Source: Melitaea cinxia
Lineage: Eukaryota; Arthropoda; Insecta; Lepidoptera; Nymphalidae
NCBI RefSeq assembly: GCF_905220565.1
Contig: NC_059398.1
Coordinates: 12,359,210 to 12,423,209, forward strand
Length of the DNA stretch: 64,000 nt
Direction: 5' to 3'
The notes below the pieces were generated by a model that was not told where the DNA came from, did not search any database, and was given only the letters and a program-made list of their open reading frames with translations. The first letter of the stretch is position 1. Each line of letters opens with the position of its first letter. Both the position numbers and the translations under genes were made by a program. Shown here piece after piece: positions 45,270 through 55,095 of this stretch.

Positions 45270-45690
45270 TAACAATTAATTTATAGAACCTACTAAAAAC
45301 GGATTTAGAAAACAGAAGTAAGAAGTCAGTTATTACACTGCAGCTGGAGTATGCGATGGCCTTATGGAATCCGCTTACTTTAATAGATCTATTGAGAAAG
45401 TACAAAAAAAAAAATGGCGAATTCACTTTAGATGTTATCGTAAACATAGTAAAGTAAATATAAGCTGCTAAGTCTAGGCGGGTGCAGCTTGAGGTTATGC
45501 GTTTTGACATTTGTATTAACAAATATTTATGACTGTGTAGATTTGGTAAAAAAAAAACATGTGTACCGTTACGGGTCCATATGCGTCCATTACGCTTTAA
45601 GGCTTTATTTATAATTCTAAGAGATCAAACTAACGCAGGAACTCAATACCATTTATATCGCATGCTTGAAACTTATTATAAAACATTTTA
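45270..45690 (+). mobile_element. Decayed LINE reverse-transcriptase C-terminal remnant
   Basis: The plus strand at about 45330-45425 reads LEYAMALWNPL and IEKVQKK, matching the conserved LEYxxxxWNPxx ... IExVQK stretch after the RT domain of CR1/Jockey-group LINEs. The frame then decays. AAGAGATCAAACTAACGCAG at about 45619-45638 recurs near 46823-46842 with one change. Confidence 0.45.
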
Positions 45691-45725
45691 TTTTCTAACG
45701 TTTATAGGAAGCAGTTCAGTTTATA

Positions 45726-46035
45726 TCTAATATATAAAATTCTCGTGTAGCGGTGTTCGTAGTTAAACTCCTCCGAAACAAATTTTGAAATAAATTTTGT
45801 GTGCATATTAGGTAGGTCTGAGAATCGAACAACATCTATTTTTCATTCCCTTAAATATTAAGGGTAGTCCACCCCTATTTTTTTTTTAATTTTTAGATAA
45901 ATTATTAATTTTTTATTTTATTATGATTTGGCATTGAAAAATACATACAACCTTAAATTTTCACCCTTCTACCACAAACCATACATATTTTTAAATAGCG
46001 CTTAGTGGCAAGACAACGTTTGCCGAGTCAGCTAG
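45726..46035 (+). mobile_element. Non-autonomous Helitron-like element (310 bp), exact ends
   Basis: A^TCTAATATATAAAATTCTCG at the left and GACAACGTTTGCCGAGTCAG ... CTAG^T at the right. Same family as 35041, with a longer interior (TTAAATATTAAGGGTAGTCC, GCGCTTAGTGGCAAGACAAC). No ORF. Confidence 0.75.
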
Positions 46036-46212
46036 TATATATCTATATAGAACATGTAGTTAATATTCTTTCTAAAAATTAAATAAACAAAATAAACATT
46101 TAATGAGAATCCTTTGTAAGTTGAGGCATTCTACCATATCCTATTTTGCATGAATTTATCTTTAAAATTATTAATATCTTATTTTGTTATTTCTGCTGTG
46201 TGTTTACGACAG

Positions 46213-46361
46213 TATAGAATATAGCCACCCCCTCTCTTCCCGTGGGTGCCGTAAGAAGCGACTAAGGGATAACATACTTCCACTACCACCTTGGAACTTA
46301 AAAAGCCGAACGCGCGAACTTGTGGAGGCCTATGTCAAGCAGTAAACTGCGAAAGGCTGAA
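46213..46361 (+). mobile_element. RTE derivative with a different, larger internal deletion
   Basis: It keeps the head from AGCCACCCCCTCTCTTCCCG to AAAAAGCCGAACG (about 100 bp) and joins it directly to CGCGAACTTGTGGAGGCC of the RTE 3' end. The middle hairpin and the ATG region are therefore absent, unlike in all other short copies. It ends AGGCTGAACAG. Confidence 0.78.
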
Positions 46362-47261
46362 CAGATTTTGTTATTTCGTATTATATTATGTACTCAACAA
46401 CATTAAATATGTATGAAGTGCACACTAACTAAATTAATAACAAATCAACTTGTCACCAGTCACACGCAACCGAAACGGGTTTCACACGGTTGCAACGGGT
46501 TTCACAACTATCGTAACATGCTTTTGATTAATAAGTAACCGTATAGCGTAGTAATTATATAGCGTTTTTTAGATCCACTGTATATTACAACTTTGTTAAA
46601 GTGGTAGTAATGTTAAATTATAAAAAAAAAGTATAAAACGTGAATATTATTCATGACTACTTTTTAAAATAGTGAATTAGATGGTTTATGAGTACTTATT
46701 ATTCATTTGTAGTAAAATTTAATAAATTTTCTGGATATTTTTTTTTTTAAATTAATATTATTATATTTAATCCGTGTGTTATAAAATAGTTTTACACATC
46801 GATATCAATGTTTTTAAAATTCCAAGAGAGCAAACTAACGCAGTCAATAATGTCAATATAACAAACCTGAAACTTGTGTGGTACTAGCCGCACCTCGGTT
46901 TACCCTTATTGGACACTGCTTCACTTGTTTGTATCAAAGCGTGATATTTTATACCCTATAACCTTCCGCAATAAGATGAATTAGTAAGGAATTCATTTAT
47001 TATTATCATGCAGTATTTCAACAATATAATATTAAAAGTGCAATTAACTTATGAAACAGTTTGGGTTATAACAAAAATTATAGAGTCCGTAAGCAACAAC
47101 GTCGTTTTTATTGTTCCTAACTTTTCTAATGTTGGCTTTATGAACAAATAAGCAAATAATTGCTTTATGATTTTAGTACATATCAGAAAAAATTAATACT
47201 CTATATTTTATATACTTTATATGATTTAATAATGTATTTACAAAACTACAATTATATAAGG
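46362..47261. other. Unique intronic sequence
   Basis: AT-rich. It includes the second copy (about 46823-46842) of the AACTAACGCAG word from the LINE remnant at 45270. No gene is seen. Confidence 0.3.
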
Positions 47262-47773
47262 CGCAGATCCAACTCCTTCCATTTGATCGTGTTCAACGCC
47301 GAGTGGCTCGAATCGTCGGCGACAAGATTCTCTCCGATCTGCTCGATTCTTAGGCGTGCTGGGCTCTGTGTAGAGATGTCGGATCACTCTGCATCTTCTA
47401 CCGTATCTACCCCGGGGAGTGTTCTGAGGAATTGTTCGGACTAATACCTACAGCGGAATTCCACCACCGGACATCGCGTCAAAATTCCAAATTTCACCTA
47501 CATCACCACGATGTCCGGAGGTCTACGACAGCTCGATTTTTGCGCCATTTCCTGCCATGTACGACCACTTATGGAACCAGCTGCGCCTACGGTATTTCCG
47601 ATCTGATACGACCTAGGGACCTTCAAAAAAGAGTATATTCCTATTTGAAAGGCCGGCAACGCGCCTGCTAATTTTCTGATTTAGCGGGTGTCTGTGGATG
47701 TTGTTTTCACTTACCACCAGGTGAGTCAACTGTCCGTTTGTCCCCTATTCTATAAAAAAAAAAAAAAAAAAAA
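47262..47773 (+). pseudogene. 5'-truncated Jockey-like LINE, C-terminal RT end plus 3' UTR and poly-A
   Basis: Within one broken frame I read LLPFDRVQRRVARIVGD, GECSEELFGLIPTAEFHHRT, ARFLRHFLP and LQKRVYSYLKGRQRAC, the usual C-terminal end of lepidopteran Jockey-like LINEs. The 3' UTR CACCAGGTGAGTCAACTGTC and a run of 19 A (47755-47773) follow. Frameshifts and an internal stop near 47350 show decay. The RT catalytic core is not included. Confidence 0.78.
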
Positions 47774-48428
47774 CTACTAAACAAACTACAAATTTCACTA
47801 TAGTTTAGCTATCCGCTTCATATTTTTCTCTACTATTACAATTATATTATAATATATAAGCTGCGCACATATTACGAAGAATCGAACTTCAAATTAATAA
47901 CTATCGTAGCACTGGCCGAAGTACGTATTACTTAACTTAATTGAGAATCTAAAGAGCGATCTTATATGGAGGCCAGAGACAATCAATGTGTCCAACATCG
48001 ACGGACTACTTTGTTATCTTATAAATTGTCTGGTCTTATATCGAATAAAGCGCTTAATGTTAATTATCAGTTAAGAGGAAGAGAAAACCGATTAGTTAGC
48101 TTACGTACAACTGCTAGTAATATATTTGGTTCAATAAAAGGGTATATAGTATAGGGTATATAGTACAGAACATAAATGAGAAAAGGTTTCTTTTCGTATG
48201 TATTTATGGATTATGGGTGAAAAAATCCCCCCTTAATGAATCAAAGATTTACTGAAGTCGGTTTTAATAACGGAAACAAGTTTCGTCGATAGTAGTTTGT
48301 TTTATGATATTTGCAAGAAATATATTTGTTTGTTTTCTGTCCTTATTATAAGATGTCGGTGTATAAAGAATATTTTATAAAATGTATGTAATTCTGTAAC
48401 TTGAAATTGAAAATTCTTCTTGTTCCAG
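47774..48428 (+). other. Intron immediately upstream of the Rbp6 exon
   Basis: No other exon is seen. The last ~20 bases before the exon are pyrimidine-rich (AAATTCTTCTTGTTCCAG), a good acceptor. A 62-codon frame at 47966-48154 is unsupported. Confidence 0.5.
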
Positions 48429-48513
48429 GGGCTTTGGGTTTATCACATTCGGCGACCCCGCTAGCGTAGACAAAGTTTTAGCGCAAGCAACACACGAATT
48501 AGATGGTAAAAAG
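48429..48513 (+). CDS. Rbp6: Internal exon of Musashi-family RNA-binding protein (Rbp6-like), RRM1 part
   Basis: 85-nt exon between TTGTTCCAG and GTAAGA. The first base completes a codon begun in the previous exon, and the last codon is complete (28 full codons). It reads GFGFITF, then GDPASVDKVLAQ, then THELDGKK. GFGFITF is the RNP-1 motif, whose aromatic residues stack on RNA in RRM proteins; the first arginine of RNP-1 would come from the split codon. The DPASVDKVL...HELDGKK stretch fits the Rbp6/Musashi-2-like group better than Drosophila msi, by family knowledge. Musashi-type proteins bind mRNA 3' UTRs and control translation, notably in neural and stem cells. Neighbouring exons are not in the window as far as I can see, so the flanking introns exceed 48 kb and 15 kb. 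A processed copy is unlikely given the intact splice sites. Confidence 0.88.
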
Positions 48514-49008
48514 GTAAGAACTTTTCATATCTTGTTTCGCTTAACACAAAATCTTTTGCTAAGTTAAAATAAGTTTTAAGGCAATATTACATAGATACAT
48601 ATATTTGAGACGAAGGTAAAATTTTAACAGAAATCTTGTTATACCGCGTAAGAATCAAATCAAATATAAATACCAAGTTTGGAACTAGAAATTTCATTAA
48701 AGGTCTGATAAGAACGCAAGCTCTGTGTTACTAGGTAGTTATATGATACTAGGGAATGGTTGCAGCTACGCTCGCGTATAAGTTCATTACATTTACAAAA
48801 TGGGGTAAAGTAATACTTACTTTTATATAACAATAATTTAGGTCCTTTTCATATACCAAATTTCTAATTCAACATTTGAACGCTAGAATCATCAGAATGC
48901 TTGCAGAGATTGCTTTCGATTAGACTTTATTTCGTTTATTTTATTATTAATATTATTCTCCCGTTCGTACTTTCAAACCATTCAATATAACTATCTATCA
49001 CTAATATG
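48514..49008 (+). other. Start of the downstream Rbp6 intron
   Basis: Begins with the strong donor GTAAGA. No further exon or transposon is recognised before the SINE at 49009. Confidence 0.5.
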
Positions 49009-49205
49009 GTGTCACCATCGTGCCTCGGAGAGCACGTTAAGTTGTCGGTCCCGGTTGATATCATATACACGTGATAGCGATCGTTACTCATGGTAGGGAA
49101 TATATTCGCCAACCCGCAGTGGAGCAGTGTAGTGGATGAAGATACGAACCTTATCCTACATAGAGAAACAGGGCTATGCCCAGCAGCGGGATATTACAAG
49201 CTGAA
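49009..49205 (+). mobile_element. tRNA-headed SINE, head missing, RTE-type tail
   Basis: Begins in the body (TGGTGTCACCATCGTGCC) and keeps CGGAGAGCACGTTAAG, AACCCGCAGTGGAGCAG and the tail GGCTATGCCCAGCAGCGGG ... AAGCTGAATC. It lies 0.5 kb behind the Rbp6 exon. Confidence 0.72.
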
Positions 49206-49249
49206 TCGAAAAAAAAAAAAATTGAGTTCACCCCCATGACGTAGTATAT

Positions 49250-49875
49250 CTACTCATATAATGTCAAATTTCAAGCTCGTAGAACAAAAAATGAAGGATA
49301 TTCGTAAAAACTTGTGAGAGCTCTTTAGATCTTTTTAATCTGGCACTATAAAAAAACCGGTCTTCTTGGACGTTTACTAACTATTAACTACTTTTCTGTC
49401 ATGTTTCAAGTTCATAGTACAAAGCATGAAGGACTTTTATTAAAACATTTAAGAGCCCTTATATGTCTCCTAATTGCAGCCTTGTCGCGAAATCCGTTCA
49501 TGGTGGTTGTCTACTAACTATTAACTATATATACCTATCCCTGCTAAATTTCAAGTTTGTAGCAAAAAAAAAGGAAGGACGCTTGTACAAACTTGTAGAC
49601 ATATTTAGTGCGGCTTTAACGCAAAATACGTTTTTAGAGGACTTTTACTAACTTTTAACTATCTTATCATCAAATTTCGAGTTTATAGTACCAAACATGA
49701 AGGACTTTCATAACAAATTGTAAGAGCCTTAAAATCCCTCTAATCCGACCCTATCTAAAAATCCATTTTTAGTGGACGTTTGCTAACTAACTCTAAACTA
49801 CCTCCTTGTCAAATTTCATCTTTATGCGTCCAGCGGTTTTTGATATTTCCTGATGAGAAAATGACCTCACGATTT
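49250..49875 (+). repeat. Tandem array of ~135-bp units
   Basis: Units begin with an ACGTTTACTAACTATTAACT-type phrase at 49370, 49507, 49641 and 49776, giving periods of 137, 134 and 135 bp. Each has the AAATTTCAAGTTCATAGTAC and ATGAAGGACTTTCATAA phrases and ends near a TCCGTTTTTAGTGG phrase. A first unit without its start lies at about 49250-49369, and the last is partial, passing into CAGCGGTTTTTGATATTTCC. The units have diverged, so the array is old. It may be the inside of a larger transposon. Confidence 0.75.
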
Positions 49876-49887
49876 TATATATATATA

Positions 49888-50522
49888 CTAACTGTGCTCG
49901 CTACTTAACCCACGTGGAATAGTGACTTTACGTGTTCAACGTGATTCTTTAAATTGCCATAACTTTTTTTATTTTAGAGCCAATTGACATGAAACAAACA
50001 CTTATGTTTTTATATCACTAGGTCGGCAAACAAGCGTACGGCTTACCTGATGGTAAGAGATTACCGTAGCTTATAGACGTCTGCAACACCAGAAGCATCG
50101 CAAGCGCGTTGCTGACCCAATCCCCAATCCCCCCCAGGAGCTCTGGTCACCTTACTCACCAACAGAACACAATACTGCTTGAAAACAGTATTATTTAGCT
50201 GTGATCTTCTGTAAGGTCGAGGTACAACCCCAGTCGGGCTGCTCCAGATTTTGAGCAGGAAATTCCTGCTGTGCCTCAGTTAAGTTAATATGATGTTAAG
50301 CTAAGCTTGCCACAATATATCAGAAAAACCACATCTAAATCGGGTAAACCGTTTCTAAGATTAGCGTTCTCAAACTCTCAGACAAACAGATAAAATTCTG
50401 ACAATCATTGTTTTGGGTTCTATTTGCGTTTATAAAGGTCCCAATAATGTTTTTTCTCACATATCATAAATCTACAGACAGCGACCCGTTACATTTTTAT
50501 TATATGTATTGCTATATATAGA
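49888..50522 (-). mobile_element. Helitron-like element split by a LINE tail
   Basis: The plus strand begins A^CTAACTGTGCTCGCTACTT and ends TTGCTATATATAGA^T, the inverse of a TC...TTAG element (CTAG with one change). Interior phrases such as CCAATTGACATGAAACAAAC and CTAAGCTTGCCACAATATAT I recognise from a lepidopteran repeat. The LINE tail at 50021-50285 interrupts it. Confidence 0.68.
50021..50285 (-). mobile_element. LINE 3'-tail fragment inside a Helitron
   Basis: AGGTCGGCAAACAAGCGTAC, ATTACCGTAGCTTATAGACG, GTTGCTGACCCAATCCCC and CCAGTCGGGCTGCTCCAG: the inverse of the LINE tail seen at 23349 and 54957. The Helitron sequence resumes right after it at about 50286. Confidence 0.75.
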
Positions 50523-51843
50523 TGTGAAAACGGAATCTGGGAAAAATAGAAATATTATTTAAAAAAATATTTTTTTTTGATCTTCGCAAGGGATCATAAG
50601 CCTTTACATACATCCAATGTATAGTTAATATTAACCGTGTAACTATTGTGTATCTTTTGTAACACATGTTTTATACGCTCACTACACTTGTGTGAGTATA
50701 ATCTAATGGATCATATAATAGCAGTGTATGACTCAAATATCATACGTGCTATGTCGAATCATATAAAATTAAACAACTCAAAAACATGTCTTGATTTTCA
50801 AAGCGTTATGACTGCAGGGAATAAGTTCTGATTTCTTGAGAGTTTATTGTCACATTCAGAGTGACATAAATTCTATGTCCTCGGGCAAATGGCCTCTGCA
50901 GCCATCATAAACCATTAAATCACGATTGCCTAACGTTTTTATAAACGTATTTATTTTTTTGAGTTTATTTTACATTCATGTTGTTCGTTACAGTTAGGCT
51001 CAAAATTTTTAATTTATACCTATTTTTATATCAGACTGTATCGTAAAGTAATTTAATAATTATTTATTCATTGATGTCGTTAATAGATAGTTGATTATTG
51101 ATAAATAATAATTTATTAAAGAATAAATTTTAGCCAAAACGTTATTATTTCATCGTTTGTACATTTATCTTAGTTTGAAATGTATTACGTTAACCGGCCA
51201 ATAGGTTAACTGTTACGGCTATTTTGTTATAGAACGAAACCATTATTTCAATATGCCGAATAGTTGGTCCAATTCTGCAATGAAAATACAAAGCAGACTG
51301 TTATTTATCCAATGTGTACTAATTTATGTAGATAATAATCATCTTTGTCTCGGGATTTGAGACACATTACGAGCTCTGCTCGTATTCCTCTTATAGATAG
51401 AGAAAAAAGTCGTTTTCAATAGCTCGCCACGAAATAATCTAGACAAATTACGCCGCTGTCGTTGTTTACTTTGATTAAATTGTAGTCGACTGGAGGAAGA
51501 TTAGCTGAAGCCTCGCAAATCGAGCGAGAAGAGCGTTTTCTCAATTTACATAAAACGAACGCGGGTAATAGCGATAGTATTTATATTAATTGTTGTTTAA
51601 ATAATTAAATACATTTGGTTAAAGGGACCGTGATGATTTAATGATTTGGTATTTATTTAAAATAATCTTACTGTAAAATAAATTACGATTTGTATAAATA
51701 TTAAATATAAATTGTAAATTGTCTATAAAATGTTAAAAAAAAAACTAAATTTAATAAACCGACTTTATGAATTAAAAATCAAAAAATATCTTAATAAAGA
51801 CTTAATTTGAAACACGTCTTCTTATGTAATCCTACTTACTCAC
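50523..51843. other. Unique intronic sequence
   Basis: 51240-51560 is somewhat GC-richer and repeat-free. No exon with splice borders is seen. Confidence 0.3.
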
Positions 51844-52172
51844 TTCAGCCTATCGCAGTCCACTGCTGGACATAGGCCTCTCCAAGTTCATGCCAAATAT
51901 CATAGGGTGAACTCATGTGTTTTGTCCATAGTCACCACCCTGGACAGGCGGGTTGGTGACCGCAGAGCTGGCTTTATCGCACCAAAGACGCTGCTGTCTA
52001 TCTTTGGCGTGTGTATTTAAAAGCCAGCAGTTGGATGATTATCCCGCCATCGGTCTGCTTTATAAGTTTCAGGGTGGTAGTGGAACTGTGTTATCCCTTA
52101 GTCGCCTCTTACGACACCCACGGGAAGAGCTGGGTGGGTGGTTACATTATTTACTGGCGTAACCGCATAGCA
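51844..52172 (-). mobile_element. Internally deleted RTE derivative, older copy
   Basis: The minus strand runs from TGCTATGCGGTTACGCC at 52172 to the RTE tail at 51844 (GACTGCGATAGGCTGAAG). It has more changes than its relatives. The middle stem has become CCAAAGAT/GTCTTTGG, which still pairs. No clear target duplication. Confidence 0.82.
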
Positions 52173-53210
52173 AACCTACGTACTACCATTTTTTTTAGGT
52201 TTGAAGCCGGTGCCAGACCCTAAACAAAATAAAGATTGACATCATTAACAGCTTAAATGAATACTGGTAAATTACTGAAATGAATTTATTACTGCTCGTC
52301 ATAAGAACGAACTCCTAAATCAAGAGCCCAGGAACTTTTAGGTTGTATGTCATACACAAAAAGTACAAAAACATGACAAACATTTGTATGACCAATACAT
52401 ACGTTCATTATGAAGAGGGGGCTATTATCCACGTTGATTTGCGCAGCATCCAATTGTTGTGACTATTCTGCTAACCTTTCATCATTATAGTCGTTGTCAG
52501 TTATTGAAATTAAAGGATCATATTAATGTTGAGGAGTTTCAAAGATTACCGATCATAAACAATTAATATTGCCTTATTGTTCGACAATAGTTGTAATTTA
52601 AATGACTCAAATTTGTAACATCTTATTTAGAATTATTTAATAATATTAGGTACTTCTCGTAATATCTTAAAATATTTAAATGCGGAGCAAAGTAAAATAT
52701 TTGCAATTTCAGAAAAAAATATTTTTCATATAAAAATAATATTTTAGATATACTGTTTTAATTTTTTTTTTATTATTATACCTAAATAATATTGCATCAG
52801 GGATTCGTTAAGAAAACTTAGCTAATAAAATAAATATAATTGACTTTGTACTCGACATAAAATTTCACATAATATCTCTTGGGACGATTCCCCGTTTAAT
52901 TCGATCTCTAAATATAAACTCATCTATATTTTACTAAGAAATTTTTAAACTTCATTTCTTCTGTTAAGTTCGTTCAGCACACATTGACTAGAAATTGCTT
53001 CAAGCGAATACACATAAGTTATCGCATAAGAAAGTTTTATTTACTCAAATTAACGAACGAATACGTTCGGGTAACGTTAGTTTGGGATTACAATTTTGAA
53101 TACTTATTTTTGTTATATATTTTATTTATGAAATTTATTCTTGTTATTTCGTTAAGTAATAAGTTTCTTTCAAAAGGTTTCGTTTTTTCATCAGTATTAT
53201 ATGCATTGAG
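52173..53210. other. Unique intronic sequence
   Basis: AT-rich, no gene. The 142-codon frame at 52984-53412 runs on into the SINE and is not credible. Confidence 0.3.
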
Positions 53211-53365
53211 GACGCGTTGGCGCAGGGGTCACATCACTGGCTGTTGCGCTGGCTGTTGCGGGTTCGATTACAACAGATATTTGTATTGGCCATATACATG
53301 TTTGTCGTGGTCTGGGTATTTGTGCTTGTGTATTGTGTGTATTTCCGGACCCCCGGCACAGGAGA
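53211..53365 (+). mobile_element. tRNA-headed SINE (short-tail type)
   Basis: A box TGGCGCAGGGG at 53218-53228 and a B-box region GGGTTCGATTAC, then TTTGTATTGGCCATATACAT, GTCGTGGTCTGGG and a GTATTGTGTGTATTTCCGG end. It shares its head with 25591 but lacks the RTE-type tail. Same family as 16383 and 57155. Confidence 0.75.
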
Positions 53366-53524
53366 AAATCCTACTGAGGGCTTTTGAGTGCCATGCGTTT
53401 ATTTATTTATAATTATTTATTATGTTTATTTATTGTTACAAAATAAATAGGCTACCTCAGGTTTAAACACTGAAATAATTTCTAACAGGTTCAGTTGAAA
53501 ATTAAGCGTGTTTAAACAAACAAG

Positions 53525-53849
53525 GTGCTGTGTGGCTACGGCACTAAAGAATTTAGCCACCCCCTCTCTTCCTGTGGGTGTCGTAAGAGGCGACTAAGGG
53601 AGAACAAGGTTCCACAACCACCTTGGAACTTAAGAAGCCGACCGATGGCGGGATAACCATCGAACTGCTGGCTTTGAAATACACAGTCCGAAGATGGGCA
53701 GCAGCGTCTTCGGTGCGACAAAGCCAAGCGGTCACCAACCCGCCTGCCCAGCGTGGTGACTGTGGGCAAAACACATGAGTTCACGTTATTTTTGGCGTAA
53801 ACTTGTGGAGGCCTATGTCCAGCAGTGGACTGCATAGGCTGTAATGATG
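53525..53849 (+). mobile_element. Internally deleted RTE derivative with exact target duplication
   Basis: AAACAAACAAG at 53514-53524 and 53850-53860 abut the element exactly. It has the complete head GTGCTGTGTGGCTACGGC, all stems and the tail ending AGGCTGTAATGATG. A few bases are missing after CAAAGCCA. This is the best-defined copy of the group. Confidence 0.9.
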
Positions 53850-54070
53850 AAACAAACAAGTTCTATAGCATCTACGAGTAAAAAGATGGTTAATGTAAAA
53901 TAAGCTTAGTATTGAGTATACACGTTCAAAATAATGTGCGGTTTCCGCATCGATATTCCTGAAATAAAAGTCTTAGGAGTAAAAGTATAATTTTCATTCG
54001 TAATTGCCTTTTTACTAATTTGCTCTTTATACTACAATGTAATTTTAATCATTGTCATCTAAATTTATCA

Positions 54071-54237
54071 TCATTACATAGTGTAAAACAAAGTTGCTTC
54101 CCGCTCCGTTTGCTTAGATCTTTAAAACTACGCAACGGGTTTTTAATGCTGTTTTCTTTAGTAAATAGAGTGATTCTAGAGGAAGGTTTATGTGTATAAT
54201 ACATGCATAAACGTATAAAGCCGGGACGGGTCACTAG
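54071..54237 (+). mobile_element. Short non-autonomous Helitron (167 bp), exact ends
   Basis: A^TCATTACATAGTGTAAAACA at the left and AAAGCCGGGACGGGTCACTAG^T (last bases CGGGTCACTAG) at the right: the same two ends as 26432-27160 with most of the interior missing. ACTACGCAACGGGTTTTTAA is shared with it in inverse. No ORF. Confidence 0.8.
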
Positions 54238-54956
54238 TTATGTATTAAACAAAGTTAATGTTGAAAACCCCTAACTTAAATGGTAACTAACCAATAACTT
54301 AAATGGTGTAGTATGAAGTAAAATTAATTTCTTTTAGGGTTTGAGATAAATAACGGAATTTCAATGTCAGCGATCAAATTTGTCAAATATATCAAACTAT
54401 TTGCATAAAATATATTTTTGACCATTGAACTTAATGGTAATAATCACAGATATTATATATTTCGTAAGAATATTTCTGTCAAAAATGTCCTCGTTATCTT
54501 TTTATCCTGCAGCATTGTAAGATATTAGATGGGACGATAAAAGATCATTGACGTATCTTGAATATGACACAAATACCTTCCATCTTGGTTAAATGGCATT
54601 TACGATCCGGCATTAATAAATCATGTCGACTTTTAAAATATGTAGCGACGGAATTTTGCGAAAAATTAAAATTTTCCTTTACGCTGGAAACTTTCGATAT
54701 TTTACGTGGTTTCATATTGGCACTGTTTAAAAATGTGATGTACTTTATACTTTACGGTCCGGTTGTTGCGAGATTCAGATGTATGTGATATTAATAATGA
54801 ACACGTAATTAATTTAAAACTTTTTAAACATAAATCTTCAATTTTTTGCTTGAATTTTTCTTTTTTTATCAAAATGTGTTGTATGTTTTAAGTGATTTTC
54901 AATATTGTAAATATTTTGTTTAATGGTGTTTTTTTGTTAAGCTACCATACAATATT
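54238..54956. other. Unique intronic sequence
   Basis: A 76-codon frame at 54558-54788 has no recognised domain. Nothing else stands out. Confidence 0.3.
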
Positions 54957-55095
54957 CCTGGGGGGATTGGGGATTGGGTCGGCAACGCGCTTGCGATGCT
55001 TCTGGTGTTGCAGGTGTCTATAAGCTACGGTAATCGCTTACCATCAGGTGAGCCGTACGCTTGTTTGCCGACCTATTGACATAAAAAAAAAAAAT
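54957..55095 (+). mobile_element. LINE 3'-tail fragment with poly-A
   Basis: GGGATTGGGGATTGGGTCGG, GCGATGCTTCTGGTGTTGCA, ACCATCAGGTGAGCCGTACG and TTGTTTGCCGACCTATTGAC followed by 12 A. Same family as 9951, 23349 and 50021, here with the complete 3' end. Confidence 0.75.

Noticed and set aside
47160..47444. 94-codon frame before the Jockey-like remnant
   Set aside because: It is out of phase with the recognisable LINE protein text and starts in unique AT-rich DNA.
48429..48513. Processed pseudogene explanation for the Rbp6 match
   Set aside because: The match stops exactly at a good acceptor and a strong donor, with intron sequence on both sides; a processed copy would continue into the neighbouring exons.
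49425..49735. ATGAAGGAC words as a Musashi RRM1 coding trace (MKD)
   Set aside because: They recur in each unit of the ~135-bp tandem array, with no surrounding RRM text.
52984..53412. 142-codon plus-strand frame
   Set aside because: Its second half is the tRNA-headed SINE at 53211-53365; the first half has no domain or splice support.
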